This document shows positions 25,380-34,800 of a stretch of 37,818 bases of DNA, piece after piece (the stretch's first letter is position 1; every line of letters begins with the position of its first letter). Where the stretch lies: positions 1-37,818 of the forward strand of contig PERF01000009.1 of the NCBI GenBank assembly GCA_002928495.1, given 5' to 3'. The stretch comes from Methylobacter sp. (GTDB lineage Bacteria > Pseudomonadota > Gammaproteobacteria > Methylococcales > Methylomonadaceae). Below the pieces are notes generated by a model. That model saw only the letters and a program-made list of their open reading frames with translations. It did not search any database and had not been told where the DNA came from. Made by a program: the position numbers and the translations under genes.

Positions 25380-26210
25380 ATGAATCCCCATGAGCCGCAA
25401 CCGGTTTCACTAAAATCCCTGATTGTCAGTTTAGTTCGAAATCGGCAGCTAATTTTGCAGATGACAACACGGGAAGTCATTGGCCGTTACAAAGGTTCAA
25501 TCATGGGCGTGATGTGGTCATTTTTCAATCCAATGCTTCTGCTGGCAGTTTACACTTTTGTGTTTTCAGTGGTATTTAAAGCACGTTGGGGCTTGGGTCA
25601 GCCTGAGAATCAATTCCAATATGCGATGCTGCTATTTGTTGGCATGATTGCCCATGGCTTAATGGCGGAAACACTGAGCCGCGCACCATTGCTAATGATC
25701 CAAAACGTCAGCTATATCAAAAAAATCGTTTTTCCATTGGAAATTTTGCCGGTGGTTTCTTTATGCACCGCATTATTTCATGCTTTTATCAGTCTTGTCG
25801 TACTCATGTTGGCCATGTTAATTATTAACGGCAGTTGGCAATGGACTTTCATGTTATTGCCGGCGGTTTTATTTCCATTACTCATGCTGATTCTTGGTTT
25901 GGGTTGGATATTGGCTTCATTAGGGGTTTTTTTACGTGATATCGCACAGCCAATTAGTTTGATTATTACCTTATTATTGTTTGCCTCGCCGGTGTTTTAT
26001 CCGCTTACCGCGTTGCCCGATTACATACAGCCTTGGCTAATGTTTAATCCTCTAACCTTGATCATTGAACAGGCAAGGGCTGTCTTGATATTCGGTCTGA
26101 TGCCCGATTGGAAAAGCCTAGCTATATACAGTGCCGTTGCCGCAACGATGATGTGGTTGGGTTATGTCTGGTTTCAAAAAACTCGGAAGGGCTTCGCCAA
26201 TGTCCTCTGA
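25380..26210 (+). CDS. wzm: ABC-2 type polysaccharide export permease (Wzm-like)
   Basis: The 276-residue protein has the family entry motif REVIGRYKGSIMGVMWSFFNPM and about six membrane helices (from LLLAVYTFVFSVVF to IYSAVAATMMWLGYVW). It should be the membrane half of an ABC transporter that moves lipid-linked O-polysaccharide across the inner membrane. No Wzx or Wzy gene is visible in the window, which fits an ABC-dependent route. The last 11 bases overlap the ATPase gene, as is usual for Wzm/Wzt pairs. Confidence 0.9.
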   Translation: MNPHEPQPVSLKSLIVSLVRNRQLILQMTTREVIGRYKGSIMGVMWSFFNPMLLLAVYTFVFSVVFKARWGLGQPENQFQYAMLLFVGMIAHGLMAETLSRAPLLMIQNVSYIKKIVFPLEILPVVSLCTALFHAFISLVVLMLAMLIINGSWQWTFMLLPAVLFPLLMLILGLGWILASLGVFLRDIAQPISLIITLLLFASPVFYPLTALPDYIQPWLMFNPLTLIIEQARAVLIFGLMPDWKSLAIYSAVAATMMWLGYVWFQKTRKGFANVL

Positions 26211-27531
26211 GCTGGCAATTTCAGTTGAAGGCCTATCCAAACGTTACGAAATATACGAGCACCCAAGCGATCGTTTGAAGCAGTTTATTTTTCCCCGGCT
26301 CAGGCGGCGGCTAAAGCTTTCGCCCAAAGTATATTTTCATGAGTTTTGGGCACTAAAAGATGTCAACATAGAAATCCGCAAAGGCGAGTCCTATGGAATT
26401 GTTGGTTTGAATGGGAGTGGTAAGAGCACATTATTGCAAATTATAACCGGTACTTTACATCCCACCGAGGGAAAGGTTTTTACGAGTGGTCGAATTGCTG
26501 CATTGCTAGAGCTTGGGGCTGGATTTAATCCCGAGTTTACCGGGCGGGAAAATGTATATATGAATGGTGCTTTACTTGGGTTTAATCGCAATCAAGTTAA
26601 TGCCAAGCTTAAATCTATTCAAGTTTTTGCAGATATTGGTGATCATTTTGATCAGCCATTACTTACCTATTCTAGTGGTATGCAAATGCGTTTAGGATTT
26701 GCAGTTGCTACGGCTTTTGAGCCTGATATTTTGATTATTGATGAAGCATTGGCAGTGGGCGATGCGTATTTTCAACAAAAATGCTTTCATAGAATCGAGA
26801 GCTTTAAGGAACAAGGCGGAACGCTGCTTTTTGTTTCCCATGATGCCAACGCTGTTAAGCACTTATGCAGTAAAGCGGTTTTGATTAGCGAAGGAAAGGT
26901 GTTAAGTCAGGATATTCCAAAGACTGTTATTGATTTGTATCAAGCATTGGTTGCGCAAAAAACCGATTTAAGTGATCAGCCGGTGGTAATATCACAACAT
27001 AAACCAAGACAAATCGATCAATCATTTATAGAAGTAGCTAGCAAAGAGGCATGGCGGAAAGCGACCATGGTGACAACTAATAATGATGCAGAGCTTATTG
27101 ATTTCATATTATTGAATGAGTGGGGTGATGCAGTTAATCAAATCGATAGCGAAACTGATTTGACTATCCAATTCAGAATTAAAATGAATAAAGACTTTGA
27201 CCGGCCCGCATTTGGTTTGATCATACGCGATAAAATCGGGCGATCTTTGTTTGAAACCAGTACGTATGCCATGAAAATCAAGGAAAAACCGGTTTATCAA
27301 GGGCAGGAGGTGCTTGTTAGCTTTACTTTAAATATTAATTTAAAGGCGGGGCAATACTCATTTTCTATCGGTGTAGCAAACAAAGGTTTCGCCCGAAGTG
27401 AATTCGAAGAATATAGTCTATTGATGCACGATGTGGAACAAATTCAGGTTACTGAGGCAGAAAACGCAATTTTTTACGGTGGCGTTTTTAATATGAAACC
27501 AACCGTGCAAGTTTCAGTTTTGGAAAGTTAA
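26200..27531 (+). CDS. wzt: Polysaccharide export ATPase with C-terminal glycan-binding domain (Wzt-like)
   Basis: The 443-residue protein starts MSSELAISVEGLSKRYE. Its ATPase half has Walker A GLNGSGKST (69-77), the signature YSSGMQMRLGFAVA (157-170), Walker B ILIIDEALAVGD (177-188) and H214 in FVSHD. The last ~150 residues (DFILLNEWGDAVNQ, FGLIIRDKIGRSLFET, GQYSFSIGVANKG) form a beta-rich extension like the Wzt C-terminal domain, which in E. coli O8/O9a reads the modified end of the finished chain. That implies export is coupled to a terminal modification, and methyltransferases follow directly. The ATG at 26200 is chosen at the family start; the longer frame from 26164 lies inside the permease gene. 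Confidence 0.9.
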   Translation: MSSELAISVEGLSKRYEIYEHPSDRLKQFIFPRLRRRLKLSPKVYFHEFWALKDVNIEIRKGESYGIVGLNGSGKSTLLQIITGTLHPTEGKVFTSGRIAALLELGAGFNPEFTGRENVYMNGALLGFNRNQVNAKLKSIQVFADIGDHFDQPLLTYSSGMQMRLGFAVATAFEPDILIIDEALAVGDAYFQQKCFHRIESFKEQGGTLLFVSHDANAVKHLCSKAVLISEGKVLSQDIPKTVIDLYQALVAQKTDLSDQPVVISQHKPRQIDQSFIEVASKEAWRKATMVTTNNDAELIDFILLNEWGDAVNQIDSETDLTIQFRIKMNKDFDRPAFGLIIRDKIGRSLFETSTYAMKIKEKPVYQGQEVLVSFTLNINLKAGQYSFSIGVANKGFARSEFEEYSLLMHDVEQIQVTEAENAIFYGGVFNMKPTVQVSVLES

Positions 27532-27533
27532 TA

Positions 27534-28646
27534 ATGTTTAAGCTTATAAACCGTATTAAAAAATTAGCTAAATTATCAGAGCTGAGTTTCCAACAAAAAC
27601 CTGCAATCGAGTTAAAGCTAAGTCAAATTGAGACGAACTCAGAGCTTCTAAAACGTATCAGTGCGTCGCTAGATTATCAAACCGTTGAAATATCAAACTT
27701 GACATCTCGTATTAATGCTATGGAAGAACAGCTGTTACGGCAGTTCTCTGCCAGTCAGCAGAATATATTAGCCCGGCGTTTCAGACGGGATTATTTACCT
27801 AATGATTCCGCAGCAATACATAAAGTACTTTTAGATTTATGGAAAGTGGATAATACCTCAAAAATAGGGTTTCAAGAAATATTAGCGAGCGGTTTTAGAG
27901 TATTTTCACAAAATGATGAAGATGGCATGATACTAAGAATTTTTAGCCACATTGGTATATTAAATCAGTGTGTTGTAGAAATTGGGAGTAACTGCAGTAA
28001 CTCAGAAATTGGTATTCCGGAAAACTTATCCGCCAACCTTATCGTAAATCATGGATGGCATGGCGTTATTATTGATTTAGATCAAAGCGAATGTGAAAAA
28101 ATGCAATATTTTTTTGCCAGAGATTTTGCAACCAGGCATTTTCATTCCACAATAGAAGGCGTGCATGGTTATTTCTCACCTTTGATTATACAGCAAGCGA
28201 TTACGCCAGATAACGTTAATACGGTTCTGCAAAATGTTTGCCGCGAATCAGAACCGGATTTAATGATATTTGATATCGATGGCGGCGATTATGACGTGGT
28301 TGAAAACATGGCGGCTTATCATCCACGGGTATTGGTAGTTGAATTTGAGAAACGTTTTCGAGATCGCCATAGTGTGGTCCAATTTGATAGAGGCCAGTTT
28401 AGTAAATATTGGGCCCAGTCGGGCACTGTCAGTTTACCAGCGTGGGAAAAAATGTTATCTGGAAAAGGCTATAGTCTTTGCGCTATTGGGACATGCGGTT
28501 TTAACGCTTTTTTTATTAGATCGGATATTGCTGCCGAGAAATTTTATCCATTATCTTCAAGTAAAGCATTTGATTTCCATCCGATACTTTCGAATGTATC
28601 TGAAAATTTCTGGCTTGAGCCTGATGAAACATGGCGGCGTGTCTAA
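27534..28646 (+). CDS. FkbM-like SAM methyltransferase with N-terminal coiled coil
   Basis: The 370-residue protein begins with about 75 residues of heptad-like helix (LKLSQIETNSELLKRISASL, VEISNLTSRINAMEEQL), then a methyltransferase-like domain with CVVEIGSNCSNSE (146-158) as the SAM loop, VIIDLDQSE and DLMIFDIDGGDYDVVENM, a pattern related to the FkbM superfamily. It could O-methylate a sugar of the exported glycan. The glycine-rich SAM loop is unusual (GSNCSN rather than GxNxG), so activity needs proof. The gene starts two bases after the Wzt stop, tying it to export. Confidence 0.72.
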   Translation: MFKLINRIKKLAKLSELSFQQKPAIELKLSQIETNSELLKRISASLDYQTVEISNLTSRINAMEEQLLRQFSASQQNILARRFRRDYLPNDSAAIHKVLLDLWKVDNTSKIGFQEILASGFRVFSQNDEDGMILRIFSHIGILNQCVVEIGSNCSNSEIGIPENLSANLIVNHGWHGVIIDLDQSECEKMQYFFARDFATRHFHSTIEGVHGYFSPLIIQQAITPDNVNTVLQNVCRESEPDLMIFDIDGGDYDVVENMAAYHPRVLVVEFEKRFRDRHSVVQFDRGQFSKYWAQSGTVSLPAWEKMLSGKGYSLCAIGTCGFNAFFIRSDIAAEKFYPLSSSKAFDFHPILSNVSENFWLEPDETWRRV

Positions 28647-28728
28647 ATAGACTGCATATTTAAAATTGATTAATGTTAAAAACCTTAGCATTACTTTCTC
28701 AAGTATAGTTAAATATGATATCAAGATA

Positions 28729-28908
28729 ATGGCTTGGAAAACATTTAACATAGATAAACATAGTTTTGAAAATAATTTCAATTCGACTTTTTATGTTAAG
28801 TTTTTTACTAAAGCCGAACAAACAGATGCAATATTAAAAGGTAAAGAATTTTTTTCTATTGTGTCTGCTATCGAAATAATATCGCCATGGAATGGTAATG
28901 GAAATTAA
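28729..28908 (+). CDS. Doubtful small ORF between methyltransferase genes
   Basis: A 59-residue frame (MAWKTFNIDKHSFENNFNST to SPWNGNGN) fills the 245-base gap between the two methyltransferase genes and overlaps the start of the second. There is no good ribosome-binding site and I recognise no family. Codon use is AT-rich like its neighbours. It may be a remnant of a former gene or simply a chance frame. Confidence 0.2.
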   Translation: MAWKTFNIDKHSFENNFNSTFYVKFFTKAEQTDAILKGKEFFSIVSAIEIISPWNGNGN

Positions 28909-29995
28909 TACCTTTTTCTCATTTAAACACATTAGACATTTGCTTGGTAAGTTTAAAGTGTTAGGAGCAGGCTTTGAGCCTGAAATCAAGGAAAGCTTAA
29001 ATGAGATTAAAAATAAAATTGATGGTTTAAGCATTATAGATGAGAGGTCCAAAAGACTGGAGTTTCTTACAAGTGTTGTTGAGGAACGTTCAAGAACTTT
29101 AGAATCATTACTATATGTTATAGAAGAGCGTTCAAGGATGCTTGAAAATTTGTTGATTGTTCAGGATCAGCGCTCCCAAACTCTTGAGTATTTGATTAAT
29201 AAAGGTAATTATGCTGCACAATACCAAATCGATCAAGTCCACAAGATTCATATTGATATATTAAAAACATCCACCAGTTATAGGCAGTTAACTTCTTACT
29301 CTAATTCTACTGGCCTACTAGAACTTACCACAGAATTTCCCATAGCTACAGAAAGTAATGACCATATTTCTCCTGATTCGACAATAGAAGGCTTATTAAG
29401 GCCAGTACCCTTTGTAAAAGACTGTATTCGAATATTAGGACAAGAAATTAAATGCTTGGATTTAGGCACCGGTGCCGCAGGTACGGTTTTTGAATTTGTT
29501 ATGAATAAAGTTATTGCTGTAGGTATTGATGGATCGGATTATTGTCGAGCAAATGATATTGGTTATTGGCCGGTTTTAACGAATAATTTATTTACTTGCG
29601 ATATAACCAAACCGTTTAGTTTTTTGTTCAAAAATACCGGTGATGCAGTTCATTTTGACGTGATTACTATTTGGGAGGTGCTTGAGCATATTCATGAGAA
29701 AGATTTGTCAGAATTGCTTACTAACGTAAGTAAATTGCTTAGTGTGCAAGGTTATTTTATTGGCTCAATCTCCCTGGTTGAGTATGTTGATCGTGATGGC
29801 ATTCCATACCATGTAACGCTAAAACCAAAACAATGGTGGAAACAGAAATTCTTGGAAAACAAGTTGATTATGCTTGAAGAGCATCCTTTTAACGAGAGGT
29901 TTTTTTGCCGAGGCAATGGCCCGCGATACCAAGATTTTCATAATTACGAAATCAATCCAAATGAGGGGTTTTGGTTTGTGGCGCAAAAATTATAG
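28892..29995 (+). CDS. SAM methyltransferase with tandem-repeat coiled coil
   Basis: The 367-residue protein has two parts. Residues 49-104 are four 14-residue repeats of the form (I/V)(D/E)ERSxxLExLLxV, exactly two heptads each, predicting a regular coiled coil. The C-terminal part is a class I methyltransferase: CLDLGTGAAGTVFEF (188-202), GIDGSDY and ITIWEVLEHIHEKD. It lies in the export part of the locus. A methyltransferase joined to a coiled coil, encoded near a Wzt with a C-terminal domain, recalls the logic of WbdD-type chain terminators, though no kinase domain is present here. The role in ending or capping the chain is an inference. Confidence 0.75.
   Translation: MVMEINTFFSFKHIRHLLGKFKVLGAGFEPEIKESLNEIKNKIDGLSIIDERSKRLEFLTSVVEERSRTLESLLYVIEERSRMLENLLIVQDQRSQTLEYLINKGNYAAQYQIDQVHKIHIDILKTSTSYRQLTSYSNSTGLLELTTEFPIATESNDHISPDSTIEGLLRPVPFVKDCIRILGQEIKCLDLGTGAAGTVFEFVMNKVIAVGIDGSDYCRANDIGYWPVLTNNLFTCDITKPFSFLFKNTGDAVHFDVITIWEVLEHIHEKDLSELLTNVSKLLSVQGYFIGSISLVEYVDRDGIPYHVTLKPKQWWKQKFLENKLIMLEEHPFNERFFCRGNGPRYQDFHNYEINPNEGFWFVAQKL
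29036..29203 (+). repeat. Four 42-bp in-frame tandem repeats
   Basis: The DNA here codes four successive 14-residue units: IDERSKRLEFLTSV, VEERSRTLESLLYV, IEERSRMLENLLIV and QDQRSQTLEYLINK. The unit equals two heptads, so adding or losing one would keep the coiled-coil register and change only its length. The copies have diverged at the DNA level, so the array is not a recent slippage product. Confidence 0.8.
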
Positions 29996-30055
29996 ATACG
30001 CTTTAAATATAAATGCCAGACTTAATTTTTTTAGATGATTCTTGAGACTTAATTG

Positions 30056-31030
30056 ATGGATAAATTCAGTTTATCGGTTGTAGTACCCTGTTATAACGAG
30101 GAAGAAGGATTGCATGAACTTCATCGACGGGTCAGCAGTGTGTGTCATGATTGTGTCGGCGATAATTACGAACTGGTACTGGTGAATGATGGCTCCAGCG
30201 ATGCTTCCTGGACTATCATGTGCGATTTGGCGAATCAGGATCAACAGGTTGTCGCAGTTAATCTTTCCCGCAATCATGGCCATCAACTGGCATTATCAGC
30301 TGGCTTGCAGGTGTGCCGGGGTGAGCGTGTGTTTGTTTTGGATGCTGATTTGCAAGACCCACCGGAGTTATTGGCAAAGATGATGGCATTGATGGATGAA
30401 GGTTGTGATGTGGTATACGGTCAACGCATTAAACGGGAAGGTGAAACCGCCTTTAAAAAATTAACTGCATTTGCTTTTTACCGTTTATTAAATCGTATGG
30501 TCGATATCAACATTCCTAGTGATACCGGCGATTTTCGGCTAATGAGTCGAAGGGCGGTGGATATATTAAACAGCATGCCTGAGCATCATCGGTTTATCCG
30601 CGGTATGGTGAGCTGGATTGGCCTTAGACAACAGGCACTACCTTATGAGCGAGCCGCGCGTTTTGCCGGAGAGACAAAGTATCCGCTCTCTAAAATGATC
30701 CGGTTTGCAGTTGATGCTATTACCGGTTTTTCCGTGCATCCGTTACGGGTAGCTTCTGTCCTTGGAATTTGGTTTGGTGTTGCGGCATTAATGATGCTGG
30801 TCTATGTTGTGGCCCAATATTTCCTGGGTAATACGGTTCAAGGCTGGACATCGTTGGCGGTGATTATTTTGGCATTGGGCAGTGTTCAGCTATTTGTAGC
30901 GGGAGTGATGGGTGAATATTTAGGACGGCTATATATGGAATCAAAAGGCAGGCCCTTGTTTATTATTCAAGAGATAGTCTGTGCGTCCGAGCCTGAGTTA
31001 AAACATTTACCACTGCATCAAAAGGGTTAA
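30056..31030 (+). CDS. Polyprenyl-phosphate glycosyltransferase, GtrB/DPM1-like
   Basis: The 324-residue protein has the GtrB layout: a GT-A domain with LSVVVPCYNEEEGLHEL, LVNDGSSDASW, FVLDADLQDPP carrying the metal-binding DAD, and SDTGDFRLMSRRAV, followed by two C-terminal membrane helices (about 232-258 and 268-290) and the conserved VMGEYLGRLYMESKGRP. It should load a sugar from a nucleotide donor onto undecaprenyl phosphate at the cytoplasmic face. The flippase (GtrA) and periplasmic transferase roles seem to be covered by the fusion encoded at 31845. The ATG at 30056 is used; the TTG just before it is ignored. Confidence 0.9.
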   Translation: MDKFSLSVVVPCYNEEEGLHELHRRVSSVCHDCVGDNYELVLVNDGSSDASWTIMCDLANQDQQVVAVNLSRNHGHQLALSAGLQVCRGERVFVLDADLQDPPELLAKMMALMDEGCDVVYGQRIKREGETAFKKLTAFAFYRLLNRMVDINIPSDTGDFRLMSRRAVDILNSMPEHHRFIRGMVSWIGLRQQALPYERAARFAGETKYPLSKMIRFAVDAITGFSVHPLRVASVLGIWFGVAALMMLVYVVAQYFLGNTVQGWTSLAVIILALGSVQLFVAGVMGEYLGRLYMESKGRPLFIIQEIVCASEPELKHLPLHQKG

Positions 31031-31034
31031 TGAT

Positions 31035-31760
31035 ATGAATGACGAGAAACAATTAGCAGAATCGGCCCCTGTCCAAGCTGAATTTGATCTTCTGGCCGAA
31101 AATTATCGTTCCCAGCATGCGGCAAATATCGCGATTACAGGAGAGGATCCGGAATATTTTTCCGAATATAAGCTAGCTGATTTATGTGCTTGGTTGAAGC
31201 GGCTGGAATTACCGGTTGCTAATACGCTGGATTTTGGATGTGGTATTGGTAATTCGTTGCCATTTTTCCGCCAATATTTTCCTGATAGCCAAGTGACGTG
31301 TGCCGATGTTTCAGCGCGCAGTATTGAAATTGCCCAAAGCCGGTTTCCGGGTTCAGAAAACTATGTGCTTATGGATAAGGCTATTCCCTTAGCGGATGAC
31401 AGCCAGGACATTGTATTTTCCGCAGGAGTTTTTCATCACATCCCGCATAAAGAACATGGTTACTGGCTGGCTGAGTTACTAAGAGTTACAAAACCAGGGG
31501 GGGTTTTAGCCATTTATGATCATAACCCGCTAAATCCTTTAACTGTGTATGCCGTCAACACTTGTCCGCTGGATGCTAATGCCAAGCTAATACGCGGCGG
31601 CATCCTTAAACAGCAGGTATTAGCAAGCGGCTGGCAAAATGCACAAATTGACTATAAATTATTTTTTCCTGCATTTTTGTCTGTCTTTAGACCACTTGAA
31701 CATTATTTAGAATGGCTATGGCTTGGGGCGCAATACCGGCTGCTAGCCAGGAAAATTTAA
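31035..31760 (+). CDS. Class I SAM-dependent methyltransferase
   Basis: The 241-residue protein has motif I LDFGCGIGNSLPFF (around residue 68), VTCADVSARSIEIA, the post-motif QDIVFSAGVFHHIPHKE and LLRVTKPGGVLAIYDHNPLNP. It lies between gtrB and the GT-C/lectin/GtrA fusion gene and starts four bases after the gtrB stop. The substrate is probably a sugar or lipid-linked sugar, but this is inferred from position only. The C-terminal ~60 residues (FFPAFLSVFRPLEHYLEWLW) are hydrophobic and may rest on the membrane, consistent with a lipid-bound acceptor. Confidence 0.82.
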   Translation: MNDEKQLAESAPVQAEFDLLAENYRSQHAANIAITGEDPEYFSEYKLADLCAWLKRLELPVANTLDFGCGIGNSLPFFRQYFPDSQVTCADVSARSIEIAQSRFPGSENYVLMDKAIPLADDSQDIVFSAGVFHHIPHKEHGYWLAELLRVTKPGGVLAIYDHNPLNPLTVYAVNTCPLDANAKLIRGGILKQQVLASGWQNAQIDYKLFFPAFLSVFRPLEHYLEWLWLGAQYRLLARKI

Positions 31761-31844
31761 AGATGATAATGATGGTAGTTTAAACACCAGACAAACATTT
31801 TTGGTATTAACATAGCAAAAATGATGTTTTAAAAAACAAGGGAG

Positions 31845-34800
31845 ATGTTGCTGAATATGTTAGGAATATATAAAGAAATAACTAGAGTACAAAATTTGGT
31901 AATTCAACTCTTGATTAGTTTGGCAACTTTAATTCCAAACTTTATTCATCAGAATAAATTTATTATATTTTCTCTGATATTTACCTTGGTTTTTTATTGG
32001 CCATCGTTTGGACATGGGTCTACTGATGCTGGCTTTTTGTATATGGGAGATAATATTGGATTCTATATTCCCGCATTATTCAAAGCCCATGCCCTTATCT
32101 CATCGCTTAATTTTACAGCATTAGATTTTTCATCATTTAATGGTAGTTCGGATTTTTTTCTAGCGGCTAACTTTTTCGCTGTTCACCCTGCGCTGGTTAT
32201 ATATGCTTTATTAGTGCCTTTTAAATTCACTAATATGCATATAGCTGGGCAAGTGTTAGTAATAATGTGCGCAATACATTCCCTTATTGCGTGTTACTTT
32301 TCATTAAAACTACTAACGCGTTTCTTTAATTTTGGTTTTGGATCAAGTGCTTTTGTAGCTACTATATTTACTTTTAGTATTTATATGGTATCAGCGCTTG
32401 GGGAGCCGGAATATTTATTTTGTATCTGTATTATTCCTTGGGTAGCATATTCAACTCTAGTTTATGCTGAAAATTCAAGCACAAGAAATTTTTTAATCGC
32501 ATGTCTGCCTATACTTGGTGGGGTTTTGGGTGGGTATATACCATTAGGCCTTACTGCCTTATTGTTATCATTAGTGTTAATAATAACAAAACTGTTTGTG
32601 GTTGATAATGCGACACGAAATTTAGAAGGCAAAATTTATTTTTTCTGGAAGGCTTTACTACCTTTTATAGGCTCTGTATTAATACTTAGTCCATATCTGT
32701 ATGCGGTAAATAAATTCCTGCAAGCTTCACCAAGTGCTAAAAGACCAGATATATTTTTTAGTGCTCACCAGCTTTCAGAGCAGCCAGAAACTATATTGCG
32801 GTTATTTTCTCATTACTTATCAGTTCCCGGGCCTTTTTTTGAGTTTTCAGTTTTATGGGGATTTATTCCGGTAGCCATTTGCGTGATATTTCTTTCAAGT
32901 AAAAAAGCCATCGAGTCATTAAGTTCAGTTGAGTGGTCAATTTTTAGAATTTCAGGGGGTCTTTACTTTACGTTTGTTTTAGCGATTTTTGGAAACTTTA
33001 GTCCAGTTAGTGATTTAGTGTACTATTTTGTTCCGCAGATTGGAAAAATGCATATATATCAGCGCTTTTTGCTACCCATGAATTTATTTTTTGGTGTAAT
33101 GATTGCGCTTATGCTTAAAAGCTTAATTGAGCAGAAAATTTTTAATGCCACAAGAAATATGCTTGCGATATATAGTTTTGCTTTGATAAGCAGCGCTTAT
33201 TTAGTCGCTAAACATAATATGCTCGCCAGTGAAATAGGGTTAAATGGCTATGTTATATTTGAATTGCTCCTCGGTGTTTTATTTCTTTTCGCCTTAATAA
33301 CGCCAAGTAAAACATTTATCTATGGGGTTGCGATAATATTCGTAAATTTACCGGCGCTTAATTTAATGTACGATTACTCAATCGGGTTAAATACAAATTT
33401 TGAGCAGAAAAAACGGCTTGTTGTTGCGCTTGATGATGCTGAAAGAGCAAAATTGGTTACTTATCTTAATCGTTTTGGTGATAAAAAAATAATCAAATAT
33501 ATCGATATTACCCCTCGTTGGACTGCGGATGGTATTGAACCATTCCCGAAATCATTTCCATATTTTGTTCTCAAAGAACTGCCTATCTCTTCATACACAG
33601 GGTTTAACTTTTACTTATCTTCGCTTAATGAATATATGCAAAGAATGCCAATATTGGGTCAGCAAGTTATCCTGTCTCCAGATTGGGAATTGGCAGCTAA
33701 TACTGGGGCTGATTTTATCGTTGCATTGGCATCAGATATTGAGCATGCCTCTGCAGACAGTATCTTTGCCAATATAAATAAAGACGAAATATATCGGCTT
33801 CCTCATAATGTCGTAATTGCGCCTTTACATTTTCATGATAATAATTCTCGAAAAGGAGAAATATTCGACAATGGCTATTTTAAAGTTTCTCGAAATCATA
33901 TTAGTGATGACCGTGAACTGATAAATTTGTCTACAGGTAAAAAGGCTTGGCAAAGTAGTACATTAGGTAGCGCGACAGCCAATCTTGCTGTTGATGGTAA
34001 TGTTGACGGAGATTTTAATCATGGTTCGGTTACTCACACATTAGAAGACAAAAATGCTTGGCTTGAAATCGATCTCGGGACTATTGAACCAATTGATAAT
34101 GTGCAAGTTTGGAATAGAACCGATTGCTGTGTTGATCGTTTGAAAGATTTTTGGGTGTTTATTTCAGAAACGCCATTTTTACCAGATGATACAGTTTCTA
34201 AACTCCATTCACGTCCTAATACTTGGGCCTATCACATAAATACCGCCGCTAGCTCAAAATTTAGAATTAACGCCAACAATACAATGGGGCGATATGTGAG
34301 AATTCAATTAGACGGCTCAAATTCTTTTAGAGAAAACTATCTTAGTGTTGCAGAAACTCAGGTTTTTCGTTCGGGTATCTCACAGGAATCAATTTTATCA
34401 AATCAAGAATATCAAGCTGCCGATATACGGGTTGCAGATTTCTCATCAAATGGAGCAAATTATCTCCGGCTTGAGCTTGAGTCTTCTGTGTCTGCTAGTG
34501 TTGAATATTTACTTTGGAAAAACCCAAGATTAGAATTTTTTCTGAATGGAACCCCCGCTAAATTGGTTGATAGAGAAGGTTTGTTGGCAATTAACATACT
34601 TCCTGGTCATAATATTATTGAGGCTAGATACCATAACTCTGCTTTGAGTTTGTTTTGGTTTTTTTATGCCTGCTATGGTTTAGCTTTAATTTGGTCTTTT
34701 GCACCTAATAATATTTATCAAAAAACTTCAAGTAAGTTAGCCTTGGTATTAGGTTATATCAAACGCAGAGAACTAAGCTTAATCGAAGAATTAAAACTTA

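Noticed and set aside
28339-28650. 103-residue plus-strand frame inside the FkbM-like gene
   Set aside because: It is a shadow of the methyltransferase frame, with no own motif.
29036-29203. CRISPR-like array
   Set aside because: The repeats are in-frame, diverged and contiguous without spacers; they code for a coiled coil.
31761-31844. Possible terminator or promoter between the methyltransferase and the fusion gene
   Set aside because: The gap is AT-rich but has no stable stem followed by a T-tract and no clear -35/-10 pair.
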